From contig JAJZBV010000001.1 of the NCBI GenBank assembly GCA_021851785.1, forward strand, positions 206,325 through 270,324: DNA of 64,000 nucleotides, written 5' to 3'. How positions within the stretch are numbered: the first letter of the stretch is position 1; the number at the start of each line of letters is the position of its first letter. Origin of the DNA: Pseudomonadota bacterium. GTDB lineage: Bacteria > Pseudomonadota > Alphaproteobacteria > Acetobacterales > Acetobacteraceae. Shown in pieces: positions 42,672 to 51,996 of this stretch. A program made the position numbers and the translations under genes. The notes below the pieces were generated by a model. That model was not told where the DNA came from. It searched no databases and was given only the letters and a program-made list of their open reading frames with translations.

Positions 42672-44939
42672 CTACATCAGCGGGACGCCGAATTGTCCCA
42701 GCGTCTTGAAGGTCATGTTGACGGTCAAGGCCTGGACATTGCTGATGCCGTTATAGTTCGTGAACAGGTCGAAGTAGTTCAACGCAATGATGAAGCAATC
42801 ATCCTCATAGCCGCCATCGAGGCCGTAGGCGACCAATTGGTTGAGCTGCATGTTGCGCTGGATATAGCCACCGACCCGCCAGTTGCCAAATTTCGTCTGC
42901 AACCCGGCCAGAACCTCGTTGCGCGGGAAATTGAGCGACTGATAAGGGGCGTAGGATGGCGCCGGGATGGTCGGCAACTGATTATAGAAATAGAAGGGGT
43001 CGAGGTTGCTGTAGATATAGCCGAAATCGACGCGGAAATTCGGCGGCCCGAAGGTGAGCCTGGTGTCGTTGAACTCGGTCTGACCGGTGTCGTGGTTGAG
43101 GCGGAAGCGATAGGTGACGTTGAGCCAATCGGCGGGTTCGTAGTAAGCACGACCGACGATGTCGGAAATATTGCCGCCGAGCCCGGTCCCCGGCCCCCAG
43201 AGCGCATATTCCGTCTGTGTGCGATAGGATTGGCCGATCAGCGCATCGAAGACGTGGCTGCCGTCGAACCACGCGAAATGCATGCCGAGATCGGCACGCG
43301 AGCCGCCACCCAGGCGGTCGATGCCGGGCAGGCGGTTGATCGAGAACAGATTGGCGTCGGTGAACATCTGATCGAGACTGTCCTCGTTGGGGATGAGATA
43401 GGGCGAGGTGAAGCCGTAGCCGTTGGGGCGGATGACGAACTGGGTGATCGGCTCCAGCACCGTCGTCGCATCGCCGTCGCTCCGCGAGAACGGCCAGTTC
43501 AGCCGCGCCGCCACCACCGGCTCGCCCTGGGCGACATTGGCATGGGTATAGCGGCTGAAATTCGGGATCTGGTTGAGGCTCTGGGCCTGATAGCCGGCGG
43601 AATAGAAGCGGGTGAGGAAATTCCATTCCTGCCCGAGCGGTCCCGTCTCCGGCAGATTATAGGAGAGGGTGCCATTGACGCGCTGGGTATTGGTGCCGAT
43701 GAAGCGCAAAACATTGAAGCCGCCGCCATTGAAAGTAACATACCCGCCGAGGGAATCCGGGTTTCCGACATAATCATAAAGATAGCGCGGCATGACATAG
43801 GGCAGCTCCTTGTTGTTCACGATATTGAGGAGGCCCTCGTAGAACTGGGTATCGAGGCGGGAATAGGCGCCCTGACCGAAGCCCTCAAGATAAGTCGTGC
43901 TGGAAAGCACATCGTTACCATAGCCGGAGATGAAGAAATCGCGCATGTAATTGGCGGAACTGGCCTCGTTGATATTGAAGCCGTAGCGCCAGTTTTCATT
44001 ATAGGTGAAATCGCCGGAGCCGAAGAACAGCCCCTGCATCGCGTTTTCGTCATAGGCGATGGCGGTTTCGAGCTTGATCTGGCCGTTATTGAATTTCTGC
44101 CGGTACAGCGTGTCGAGCTGAGGGTCCATGCCGCTGTCGATCCAGGGCGTTATCGTGATGTCCGAGTAATTATTGATGACGTAGTAATAGGGCAGCGCGA
44201 AGAAGCTGCCGATGAAGGTGTTGGAGCCGGCGTCCGGGGCGAGGAAACCGCTTTCGCGCTTCACCGAACTGTCGGCGGTGGAAAAATAGGGCATGTAGAA
44301 AATCGGCACGCCGAGCAGTTCCACCGTCGCGTCCTGGAACTCCATCCGCTTGGCCTGAAGATCATCCACCGCCGAGTAGGCGTCGATCTGCCAGACCGGC
44401 GGCTTGGTGGGATCGTCCTTGCAGAGCGTGCAGGCCGAGTAGACCATCCGGCTCAGCTCGTTGTACTGGCCGTCGGTGCGCCGCGCGCCGTTGGCGGCGA
44501 TGCGGGTGTTTTCCTCCAAGAGCATGCGCATGCCGCGCAGCACCGCCTCGCGCATCCCTTGCGTCAGCTCGGCGTAATCGGCGAACAACACCTCGCCATC
44601 GGGCTCCAGCAGCACGACATGGCCGGAGGCGGCGACGACATTGGTGTTGCGGTCGAAGACGATCTTGTCGGCGCGCAGCACGTGGTCGTTCTGCCAGGCC
44701 TCGACATGGCCGGTCGCGGTGACGATGCTGGCGTCGCGGTTATAGACGATCTGATCGGCGGTGAAGGACACCGCCTCGTTCGGCTTGATCGGCTCCTTGT
44801 TCAGGCTGGTGCCGTATTGCGGCTTGGCGAACGGGGTGAAGCCGGGGATGGTGGTCTGCGCGAAGGCGCTTGTCGCGAACGTGATCGCGATCGCGCCCGC
44901 AAGGGTGGCGAGGAGACCCCCCCGGGCCCGGCGCGGCAT
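42672..44939 (-). CDS. lptD: LPS-assembly protein LptD
   Basis: The outer-membrane beta-barrel that inserts lipopolysaccharide into the outer leaflet. 755 residues; signal peptide ending TFATSAFAQ. The N-terminal OstA-like domain (VSFTADQIVYNRDASIVTATGHVEAWQNDHVLRADKIVFDRNTNVV) precedes the barrel. Cysteines SACTLCKDD near residue 175 and DDCFI near the C terminus could form the inter-domain disulfide that activates LptD. It begins 3 nt after lptG, so the export machinery and SurA are coexpressed. Confidence 0.94.
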   Translation of the reverse strand: MPRRARGGLLATLAGAIAITFATSAFAQTTIPGFTPFAKPQYGTSLNKEPIKPNEAVSFTADQIVYNRDASIVTATGHVEAWQNDHVLRADKIVFDRNTNVVAASGHVVLLEPDGEVLFADYAELTQGMREAVLRGMRMLLEENTRIAANGARRTDGQYNELSRMVYSACTLCKDDPTKPPVWQIDAYSAVDDLQAKRMEFQDATVELLGVPIFYMPYFSTADSSVKRESGFLAPDAGSNTFIGSFFALPYYYVINNYSDITITPWIDSGMDPQLDTLYRQKFNNGQIKLETAIAYDENAMQGLFFGSGDFTYNENWRYGFNINEASSANYMRDFFISGYGNDVLSSTTYLEGFGQGAYSRLDTQFYEGLLNIVNNKELPYVMPRYLYDYVGNPDSLGGYVTFNGGGFNVLRFIGTNTQRVNGTLSYNLPETGPLGQEWNFLTRFYSAGYQAQSLNQIPNFSRYTHANVAQGEPVVAARLNWPFSRSDGDATTVLEPITQFVIRPNGYGFTSPYLIPNEDSLDQMFTDANLFSINRLPGIDRLGGGSRADLGMHFAWFDGSHVFDALIGQSYRTQTEYALWGPGTGLGGNISDIVGRAYYEPADWLNVTYRFRLNHDTGQTEFNDTRLTFGPPNFRVDFGYIYSNLDPFYFYNQLPTIPAPSYAPYQSLNFPRNEVLAGLQTKFGNWRVGGYIQRNMQLNQLVAYGLDGGYEDDCFIIALNYFDLFTNYNGISNVQALTVNMTFKTLGQFGVPLM

Positions 44940-44942
44940 CGC

Positions 44943-46055
44943 TCAGCCGTCTTCCAGATGAAGCAGAAGCGCGATCGCCAGCATCAGCCCCGCCGCCGCC
45001 GGCGCCCAGGCGGCGAGGACGATCGGCAGCGCGCCGGAGCCGCCGAATTCCTCGGCGACCTTGGAGATCAGGAACAGCGCGAAGCCGGCGGAGACGCCAC
45101 TCCCGATCATCCGCGCGGTGCCGCCGCGCCGCGCCGGGCGCATCGAGAACCCGGCCGCGACCAGCGTCATCGTCGCCGCCAGGACCGGCAGCGCGAGCAG
45201 GCTTTGAAAGCGCAGCCGGTGGCGGATCGCGGAAAACCCGGAGCGTTCCAGGAGTGCGATGAAATCCGGCAGCTTCCAGAACGAGAGCGTGTCCGGCGAG
45301 GCGAAACTCTCCTCGACGCGCGCAACGGTGAGATCGGTCGGCAACAGGATCGTCCCCGCCGGATCGGGCGGCCGGTCGGCGGAGATCACCCGCGCCTCCT
45401 CCAGCCGCCAACTGCCGCGATCGAGCACCGCGCGCCGCGCCTCGATGCGCTGCAAAAGCTGGTCATGCGGCGCCAGGCGAAAAACGCTGACCTCATTGAC
45501 CGAGAGCACGCGGCGGGCGAGCGCCACCTGCTCGGCGTGGATGATCGAAACGCCGTCCGAGACCAGGGCGTGGTCGGATTGGCGCAGCCAGAGCTGGCCG
45601 CCGGCGAGCGAAAGCGGCCCGCCGGTCGCGGTGAGATAGGTGTTGTCGAGCGCTTCGGCGCGGGCCAGCATCACCGCCGAAAGCGGCGTCACCGCGGCGG
45701 TCGCGGCGGCGCCGAGCAGGATCGCGCACAATACCGGGCCGGCGAGGAACTGCCACGCCGAAAGCCCGGTCGCCCGCGCGACGATCAGCTCGGAGGAGCG
45801 GGTCAGGCGCCAGAACGCCGAGATCCCGCCGAGCAGCACCGCGAACGGCAGGATCTGCATCGCCTCCCAGGGGAGACGGAGTGCTGCGATCTCGGAGACG
45901 ATGGCAAAGGTCGCCTGCGGGCGGGTCGCGGCGCGGCGCAGGAGTTCGATGAAATCGAACAGGGCGACGAGCCCGGAGAGCGCCGCGACCATGGTGAGGA
46001 CGGCGAAGATGAAAACCCGCGAGACATAGCGGAGGAAGGTCGCGGCGACGATCAT
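44943..46055 (-). CDS. lptG: LPS export ABC transporter permease LptG
   Basis: An inner-membrane permease of the YjgP/YjgQ family, about 370 residues, with hydrophobic segments near residues 15-35, 60-75 and 95-120 and three more near the C terminus around a periplasmic beta-jellyroll. Together with LptF and LptB it extracts LPS from the inner membrane. It overlaps lptF by 4 nt. Confidence 0.92.
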   Translation of the reverse strand: MIVAATFLRYVSRVFIFAVLTMVAALSGLVALFDFIELLRRAATRPQATFAIVSEIAALRLPWEAMQILPFAVLLGGISAFWRLTRSSELIVARATGLSAWQFLAGPVLCAILLGAAATAAVTPLSAVMLARAEALDNTYLTATGGPLSLAGGQLWLRQSDHALVSDGVSIIHAEQVALARRVLSVNEVSVFRLAPHDQLLQRIEARRAVLDRGSWRLEEARVISADRPPDPAGTILLPTDLTVARVEESFASPDTLSFWKLPDFIALLERSGFSAIRHRLRFQSLLALPVLAATMTLVAAGFSMRPARRGGTARMIGSGVSAGFALFLISKVAEEFGGSGALPIVLAAWAPAAAGLMLAIALLLHLEDG

Positions 46056-47191
46056 GCCGCCGCGCCGGGGGCGAGGGTGACAAGGCGGCCGAGGCGGAGT
46101 TCGGGCACGAACAGCATCCAGGCGCAGACCACGCCGGGGGCGATGGCATGCACCCAGATCAGCGGGATCAGCGCCGGCACGCGCGCCGCGAGATTGGCGA
46201 TCATCAGGCCGAGGGCGAGCAGCCCGACGACGACGAGCACGGCGAGGAAGGGCCGCAGAAGCCCGCCATGGCGCTGAAACGCGCCGCGCAGCACGGCGAC
46301 CAGGGCAACGAAGGCGAAGGAGGCGGCGGTGAGCGGCGCGGTGAGGCGGCGATGCGCCTCAACGATGAATTTCGACCTATCATGCGCCGCGACCACCGCC
46401 GGGTCGGGATGCAGCAATTCGCCGAGCGACATCTCGGTCGCGTCGCGGAAGCGCTGCGCGGTCGATTTGTTGGAGGTCAGATCGATGACGTTCTGCGCGA
46501 AGGTGAGGATGTTGAGCCGCCCGGTCTGATGGTCGATCTCCTGGCGGGTGCCGTCGAGGAGCAAGACGCGGGGGGCGTCGGTGGAGGGGAGGAAGCGGCC
46601 GCGGCGGGCGAGAATCGTCGCATGCGCGTTCTTCTGGCGCGCGTCATCGATCATCACCCCGTGCAGCGTGCCGTCCGAATCGCGCTTGCGGACATAGACC
46701 GTCATGTCGTCGGAGACCTGGGTGAACACCCCGTCCTGGAGCATGAACGCGGCCATGCGGTTGCGGATGCGGAACTGTTCCTCGCGGAACGCCGCCGAGG
46801 CCGAGGGCACCACCCAGACATCGAGGACGAAGCAGGTGGCGACCGCGATCATCGCCAGCATCATCGCCGGGCGGGCGAGGGCGTAAGAGGAAAGGCCGGC
46901 GGCGCGCATCACCGTCAGCTCGCGGTCGCTCGCCAGGCGCTGATAGGTGAACTGCACCACGACATAGGTGGTGATCGGCAGGATGACGGCGACGAAGCTC
47001 GGGATCAGGAGACCGGTGAGCTGGAGGAACACCACCAGCGAGAGGCCGCGATTGACCACGAGATCGATGAACCGGAGCGACTGGGTGAGCCAGATCAGCG
47101 CGACCAGCCCGCCAGTGGAGGCCAGCAGCCCGGCCAGGAGCTGGCCCAGCAGGTAGCGGTCGATCTGGCCAAGTCGGAGCGCGGAGAGCAT
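46052..47191 (-). CDS. lptF: LPS export ABC transporter permease LptF
   Basis: The second YjgP/YjgQ permease, 379 residues. It begins with IDRYLLGQLLAGLLASTGGLVALIWLTQSLRFIDLVVNRGLSLVVFLQLTGLLIPSF, the typical first two helices. The order lptF-lptG-lptD-surA-ksgA makes one envelope-assembly operon. The ATPase LptB is not in this window. Confidence 0.92.
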   Translation of the reverse strand: MLSALRLGQIDRYLLGQLLAGLLASTGGLVALIWLTQSLRFIDLVVNRGLSLVVFLQLTGLLIPSFVAVILPITTYVVVQFTYQRLASDRELTVMRAAGLSSYALARPAMMLAMIAVATCFVLDVWVVPSASAAFREEQFRIRNRMAAFMLQDGVFTQVSDDMTVYVRKRDSDGTLHGVMIDDARQKNAHATILARRGRFLPSTDAPRVLLLDGTRQEIDHQTGRLNILTFAQNVIDLTSNKSTAQRFRDATEMSLGELLHPDPAVVAAHDRSKFIVEAHRRLTAPLTAASFAFVALVAVLRGAFQRHGGLLRPFLAVLVVVGLLALGLMIANLAARVPALIPLIWVHAIAPGVVCAWMLFVPELRLGRLVTLAPGAAA

Positions 47192-47330
47192 GGCGGCCTG
47201 CTTTGCGTCGTCCCAGATGCAGCCAGCGGATTGGCGGTTGGCGGTTTCTGGGCCAGAACCACGGCGAAAGCAACCGCCGAGCGCGCCCGCGGCGCATTTT
47301 CATGCCGGCCGATGCGCTCCAGCCACATCG

Positions 47331-48746
47331 CTACGGGAAAATCTTACCCGCGTTCAGCAGCCCGTGCGGGTCGAACGCCGTCTTGAGCGCGCGCATGAGG
47401 TCGAGTTCGACCCCGCCCCGCCAGTCCGGCATCAGGTAGGTCTTGAGCCGGCCGACGCCGTGCTCGGCCGAGAAACTGCCGCCGAGGCGCCGCACGACGC
47501 CGAGCACGGCGTCCATCACCGCGTGGTCCTGGGCCAGGAAATCGGCCTCCGCCATGGTCTCGGGCGGGCGCAGGTTGAAGTGGATATTGCCGTCGCCGAG
47601 ATGGCCGAAGGCGACGACGCGGATGCCCGGCATGAGGGCGCGGCAGGCCGCCGGCGCCGCGCGCAGGAATTCCGGCACCAGCGAGACCGGCACCGAGACG
47701 TCGTTCTTGATGCTGGCGCCGGCGCGTTTTTGCGCCTCCGCGTGCTCTTCCCGCAGCCGCCAGATCGCCCGCGCCTGCGCCTCGCTCGCGGCGAGCGTCG
47801 CATCGCGCACCTCGCCCGCCGCCATCGCTTGCGCGATCATTTCCTCCACGTCCTCGGTAAAACCGGCCTCGGCGCGGGACGAGGCGAATTCGACCAAGGC
47901 GTAATGCTCGGCGGCGGCGGCGAGAGGAAGTTGCGTGTCCGGAATGTGCTGGAGCACCAGCTCCATGCCGTGCCCGCCCATGTATTCGAAGGCGACGAGC
48001 GCCGCCTGGTCGCGGCGCTGGCAGCGGGTGAGAAGCGAGAGCGCCGCCTCCGCGCTCGGCAAGGCCGCGAACGCGACCACGCGCTGGCGCGGCGCCGGCA
48101 CCAGCTTGAGCACGGCGGCGGTGATGATGCCGAGCGTGCCCTCGGCGCCGAGGAAAATCTGGCGCAGGCAATAGCCGGTATTGTCCTTGCGCAGCCGTCT
48201 GAGCCCCTCCCACACCCGGCCATCGGCCAGCACCACTTCGAGGCCGAGCACGAGGTCGCGCGCATTGCCGTAGCGGAGCGTCATATTGCCGCCGGCATTG
48301 GTCGAAAGCACGCCGCCGATCGTCGCACTCCCCTCTGACGCGATCGAGAGCGGCAACTGGCACCCGGCCGCCGCCGCCGCGTCCTGCGCCGCCTTGACCG
48401 TCGCCCCGGCCTCGATGGTGAGCGTGAGATCGACCGGATCGATGGCGCGCACACGATTGAGCCGGGACAGAGCGAGCACCACCTCGCCGCCGCTCGCCGA
48501 CGGCGTCGCGCCGCCGACCATGCTGGTATTGCCGCCCTGGGGCACGATGCCGAGGCCGGCGCCAGCGCAGATCCCGACGGCCGCGGCGAGTTCGGCGGTA
48601 TTCGCCGGGCGGAGGACGGCGCGCGGCCGGCCGCGATAGAGACGCCGCCAATCCTCGGCATAGGGCGCGATATCGGCGGGGGCGGTGATCAGCCCGCGCG
48701 GCCCGAGGAGATCGGCCAGGGCGGCCAGCGGCTCGGCGGAACTCAT
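47331..48746 (-). CDS. FAD-linked 2-hydroxyacid oxidase/dehydrogenase (GlcD/D-2HGDH-like)
   Basis: A 471-residue flavoprotein of the FAD-binding PCMH/FAD-oxidase-C family, oxidising a D-2-hydroxyacid such as lactate, glycolate or 2-hydroxyglutarate. The FAD-binding stretch is clear (VPQGGNTSMVGGATPS near residue 68; GGVLSTNAGGNMTLRYGNARDLVLGLEVVLADG near 145) and the C-terminal motif FGHLGDGNIHFNL near 385 provides metal and substrate ligands. It overlaps the neighbouring hydroxyacyl-CoA dehydrogenase by 4 nt. Substrate is not decided by sequence. Confidence 0.88.
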   Translation of the reverse strand: MSSAEPLAALADLLGPRGLITAPADIAPYAEDWRRLYRGRPRAVLRPANTAELAAAVGICAGAGLGIVPQGGNTSMVGGATPSASGGEVVLALSRLNRVRAIDPVDLTLTIEAGATVKAAQDAAAAAGCQLPLSIASEGSATIGGVLSTNAGGNMTLRYGNARDLVLGLEVVLADGRVWEGLRRLRKDNTGYCLRQIFLGAEGTLGIITAAVLKLVPAPRQRVVAFAALPSAEAALSLLTRCQRRDQAALVAFEYMGGHGMELVLQHIPDTQLPLAAAAEHYALVEFASSRAEAGFTEDVEEMIAQAMAAGEVRDATLAASEAQARAIWRLREEHAEAQKRAGASIKNDVSVPVSLVPEFLRAAPAACRALMPGIRVVAFGHLGDGNIHFNLRPPETMAEADFLAQDHAVMDAVLGVVRRLGGSFSAEHGVGRLKTYLMPDWRGGVELDLMRALKTAFDPHGLLNAGKIFP

Positions 48747-49690
48747 GCCGAGTGCTGCCCCGCCTTGTGGGCTGCGAGCGCCATCAGCCGCCGGTCGCGC
48801 CAGGCCTGGCGGGCGGGCTGTTCGGCGAGCGGCAAGGCGGCGCGGCGTGGCGCATCGAGCCGGGCGACGAGGTCGGGCGTCAGATCACAGGGCGTCATCT
48901 CGTTTGCCACTTGCGCATAGAGCGTGCCGTAGCGGGCGACGTAATCGGCGAGCCCGCCGGGGGCGTTGAGGTCGATGGTCTCGAACGGCCCCATGAACGA
49001 CCAGCGCAGACCCAGCCCGTGCTTGATGGTGGCGTCGAGATCCTCCTCGCTCACCACCCCGTCGCGCACCAGCCGGAAGGCCTCGCCGAGCAGCGCCATT
49101 TGCAGCCGGTTGAGGACGAAGCCGGTGACCTCCTTGTTCACCGTCGCCGGCACCTGCCCGGCGGCCTCCATCAGCGCCCGCGCCCGCGCGACCACGGCGG
49201 GGTCGGTCCACGGCGCCGGGCAAAGCTCGACCACCGGCACGAGATAGGGCGGGTTGACCGGATGGGCGACGAGGCAACGCCCGCGCCCGGCGAGATTGCC
49301 GGTGAACTGGCTCGCCGGGATGCCCGAGGTTGAACTCGCGAGGATGGCGTCGGGGGCGGCGAGGCGGTCCATCTCGGCGAACAGATCGGCCTTGTCCTCG
49401 ACCCGCTCGGGGCCGTTTTCCTGGACGTATTCGGCGCCGGCGAGCGCTTCGGCGAGGCTCGGCGCGAGGGTGAGGCGCGACAGCACGACCTCCGGCGGAT
49501 CGGCGAGCAGGCCGGCGGCGGCGAGTTCGGGCAGCCGCTCGGCGATGAAGCCGCGCGCCGCCGCAAGCGCGCCCGGCGCCGCGTCCCAGAGGGCTGTGGC
49601 GAAACCGGCGCGGGCGAAGACGATCGCCCAGGAGCGCCCGATCAGCCCCGCCCCGATCACCGCGACCCGGGTTTCGGTTTTTTCGTCCAT
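48743..49690 (-). CDS. 3-hydroxyacyl-CoA dehydrogenase family protein (lambda-crystallin/L-gulonate dehydrogenase-like)
   Basis: A 315-residue NAD-dependent dehydrogenase with VAVIGAGLIGRSWAIVFARAG near residue 9, EYVQENGPERVEDKADLF near 90, SSTSGIPASQF, the catalytic His in VAHPVNPPYLVPVVEL near 142, and GLRWSFMGPFETIDLNAPGG near 235. These features resemble the CRYL1/L-gulonate 3-dehydrogenase or L-carnitine dehydrogenase branch, so the substrate may be a free hydroxyacid rather than a CoA ester. I chose the ATG at 49690 (MDEKTETRVAVIG) behind GGAGAGGGC instead of the longer ORF. Confidence 0.85.
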   Translation of the reverse strand: MDEKTETRVAVIGAGLIGRSWAIVFARAGFATALWDAAPGALAAARGFIAERLPELAAAGLLADPPEVVLSRLTLAPSLAEALAGAEYVQENGPERVEDKADLFAEMDRLAAPDAILASSTSGIPASQFTGNLAGRGRCLVAHPVNPPYLVPVVELCPAPWTDPAVVARARALMEAAGQVPATVNKEVTGFVLNRLQMALLGEAFRLVRDGVVSEEDLDATIKHGLGLRWSFMGPFETIDLNAPGGLADYVARYGTLYAQVANEMTPCDLTPDLVARLDAPRRAALPLAEQPARQAWRDRRLMALAAHKAGQHSA

Positions 49691-49761
49691 CGCTTGCCAG
49701 CCCTCTCCACCCGGTTCACCGTGCCGGCACCTACCGGCAACCGAGAGGGAGAGGAAACCCG

Positions 49762-50763
49762 ATGACGCCATTGGTCAAGATCGCGGTGCTCGATGACTGG
49801 CAGGGCATCGCCCGCGCGAGCGCCGATTGGCGAGCGTTGGACGCCCGCGCGACGGTCGAATTTTTTCACGCGCCTTTCGCCACCGAGGACGAGGCGGCGA
49901 GCCGGCTCGCGTCCTACGACATCCTGCTCCCGATGCGCGAGCGGACGGCGTTTCCGGCCTCGCTGATCGCGCGTCTTTCGTGCCTCAAGCTGATCGCGAT
50001 GACCGGGCCGCGCGCCGGAACCCTCGATCTCGCCGCCTGCACCAAGGCCGGCATCCTGGTGTGCAATACCGGCAGCGACAGCTCCGGCGCGGCGACGGCG
50101 GAACTCGCGCTCAGTCTCCTCCTCGCCGCCGCCCGCTTTGTGCCGGCCGGGGATGCCTCGATCCGCGCCGGGCGGTTCCAGGAGGGGATCGGGCTCGGCC
50201 AGACGCTCGCGGGCGCGACCCTCGGCATCATCGGGCTCGGGCGGATCGGGGCGCGCATGGCCGGCTACGGCCGCGCGCTCGGCATGCGCGTGCTCGCCTG
50301 GAGCGCCAATCTGACCCCCGAGCGCGCCGCCGCCGCCGGCGCGGACTACGCGACGAAAGAGGCGCTGCTCGACGCCGCCGACGCGGTCAGCCTCCATCTC
50401 GTGCTCTCCGCCCGCAGCCGGGGAGTGCTCGGCGCCGCCGACCTCGCGCGCCTGAAACCGGGGGCGATCGTCGTCAACACCGCCCGCGGCCCGCTGATCG
50501 AGGAGGCGGCGCTGGTCGCGGCGCTCCGCGAGGGACGCATCAGGGCCGGGCTCGATGTTTTCGATACCGAGCCGCTGCCGCCCGGCCACCCGCTCCGCAC
50601 CGCGCCGAACACCGTGCTCACGCCGCATCTCGGCTTCGGGACGGACGCGATCTTCCGCCAGTTCTACGGCGAGGCGGTGGAAAACATCCTCGCCTTCCTC
50701 GACGGCGCGCCGATCCGCGTGGTCAATCCCGAGGCGCGGGACGGAGCAAAGGGGCAAACATAA
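49762..50763 (+). CDS. D-2-hydroxyacid dehydrogenase (phosphoglycerate/hydroxypyruvate reductase-like)
   Basis: A 333-residue NAD(P)-dependent D-isomer-specific 2-hydroxyacid dehydrogenase. The nucleotide motif GATLGIIGLGRIGARMAGYGRALGM is near residue 153, and the catalytic triad Arg (VNTARGPLIEE), Glu (DVFDTEPLPPGHPL) and His (LTPHLGFGTD) is complete. Being next to a serine-glyoxylate-type aminotransferase it could be hydroxypyruvate reductase, but sequence alone does not show this. It diverges from the hydroxyacyl-CoA dehydrogenase gene; 71 bp hold both promoters. Confidence 0.88.
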   Translation: MTPLVKIAVLDDWQGIARASADWRALDARATVEFFHAPFATEDEAASRLASYDILLPMRERTAFPASLIARLSCLKLIAMTGPRAGTLDLAACTKAGILVCNTGSDSSGAATAELALSLLLAAARFVPAGDASIRAGRFQEGIGLGQTLAGATLGIIGLGRIGARMAGYGRALGMRVLAWSANLTPERAAAAGADYATKEALLDAADAVSLHLVLSARSRGVLGAADLARLKPGAIVVNTARGPLIEEAALVAALREGRIRAGLDVFDTEPLPPGHPLRTAPNTVLTPHLGFGTDAIFRQFYGEAVENILAFLDGAPIRVVNPEARDGAKGQT

Positions 50764-50776
50764 AACGGGAAGAAAA

Positions 50777-50841
50777 GTTCTTTTTTGAAAAAAAGAACCA
50801 AAAAACTTTTGTCTGTGCATCAGCGCCTGCGGCGCTGATGC
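50777..50841 (+). repeat. Dispersed palindromic element, family A, copy 4
   Basis: The hairpin GTTCTTTTTT-GA-AAAAAAGAAC (50777-50798) starts 13 nt after the stop and is followed by CAAAAAACTTTTGTC and then a perfect 11-bp GC palindrome, GCATCAGCGCC-TGC-GGCGCTGATGC (50817-50841). The GC part differs in sequence from the GGGCAGTGCC type but keeps GCC-TGC-GGC at its centre. Confidence 0.88.
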
Positions 50842-50922
50842 GCCGAGACGTCGCCCGCTTGACGGCGGAGATGCGGCGTTCTCCCATGCCGGCAACCGAG
50901 ACCGATTTAAAGGAGGAAAACG

Positions 50923-51996
50923 ATGCGCGCCTGGGCCGTGGTTGCCAACGGGGCACCGCTCAAGGAAATGGAGTTCCCGACCCCGGAGCCGAAAGGCACC
51001 GAGGTTCTCCTGGAGACGACGCATTGCGGCGTCTGCCATTCCGATCTCCATATCTGGGAAGGCTATTACGATCTCGGCGGCGGCAAGCGGATGTCGCTCA
51101 CCGATCGCGGCGTCGTGCTGCCGCTCGCCATGGGCCACGAAATCGTCGGCCGGGTGCTCAAGCTCGGGCCGGACGCCAAGGGCGTGAAGCCGGGCGATCT
51201 CCGCATCGTCTACCCCTGGGTCGGCTGCGGCACCTGCGCTGCCTGCCTCGGCGATGAGGACAATATGTGTCTCAAGCCGAAAAGCCTCGGCGTCTATCAG
51301 AACGGCGGCTACGCAACCCACGTGCTGGCGCCGCATCCGCGCCATCTCGTCGATCCCGGCACCCTCGATCCGGCGGTCGCCGCGACCTATGCCTGCTCCG
51401 GGATCACCGTCTATTCCGCGATCCAGAAGGTGTTGCCCTTGCCGGCCGAGGAGCCGGTGGTGGTCATCGGCGCCGGCGGGCTCGGGATGAACGCGATCGA
51501 GATCCTGAAGGCGCTCGGGCACAAGAATATCGTCGTCGTCGATGTCAGCGCCGAGAAACGTGAAGCCGCCGCGCGCGAGGGCGCGCGCCAGACCATCGAC
51601 GGCAATGGCGCCGGTAATGGCGAGGGCGTCGCCAAGCGCATCATCGAGGCGTGCGGCGGGCCGGTCGCGGCGGTGATCGACCTCGTCAACGGCGCGGCGA
51701 CGGCACGGTTCGCCTTCGATGCCCTGCGCAAGGGCGGCAAGCTGGTGCAGGTCGGGCTTTTCGGCGGCGAACTCGCGCTGCCGCTGCCCTTGATGCCGAT
51801 CCGCGCGCTCACCGTGCAGGGGAGCTATGTCGGCACCGTCAAGGATCTCCGCGCGCTGGTGCAGCTCGCGCAGTCCGGCGCCGTCAAGCCGCTGCCGGTG
51901 ACCATGGTTGCCCAGCGCGACGCCAACGAGGCCTTGATGCGGCTCCGCGACGGCAAGGTGACGGGGCGCCTCGTGCTCCGGGCGGAGGCGGCGTGA
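50923..51996 (+). CDS. Zinc-dependent alcohol dehydrogenase
   Basis: A 357-residue medium-chain alcohol dehydrogenase. Catalytic zinc ligands: Cys in HCGVCHSDLH and His/Glu in AMGHEIVGRV. Structural zinc cysteines: GCGTCAACLGDEDNMC. NAD-binding: VVVIGAGGLGMNAIEILKALG near residue 180. A strong ribosome binding site (AAAGGAGGAAAACG) suggests good expression. It overlaps the next oxidoreductase gene by 1 nt (TGATG). Likely oxidises or reduces an aliphatic or aromatic alcohol/aldehyde. Confidence 0.9.
   Translation: MRAWAVVANGAPLKEMEFPTPEPKGTEVLLETTHCGVCHSDLHIWEGYYDLGGGKRMSLTDRGVVLPLAMGHEIVGRVLKLGPDAKGVKPGDLRIVYPWVGCGTCAACLGDEDNMCLKPKSLGVYQNGGYATHVLAPHPRHLVDPGTLDPAVAATYACSGITVYSAIQKVLPLPAEEPVVVIGAGGLGMNAIEILKALGHKNIVVVDVSAEKREAAAREGARQTIDGNGAGNGEGVAKRIIEACGGPVAAVIDLVNGAATARFAFDALRKGGKLVQVGLFGGELALPLPLMPIRALTVQGSYVGTVKDLRALVQLAQSGAVKPLPVTMVAQRDANEALMRLRDGKVTGRLVLRAEAA

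Noticed and set aside
42693-46277. A 1194-residue plus-strand ORF across lptD, lptG and lptF
   Set aside because: Composition is charged and low-complexity (many RRGGD/HRRQ runs), with no domain pattern, and it is antisense to three clear genes.
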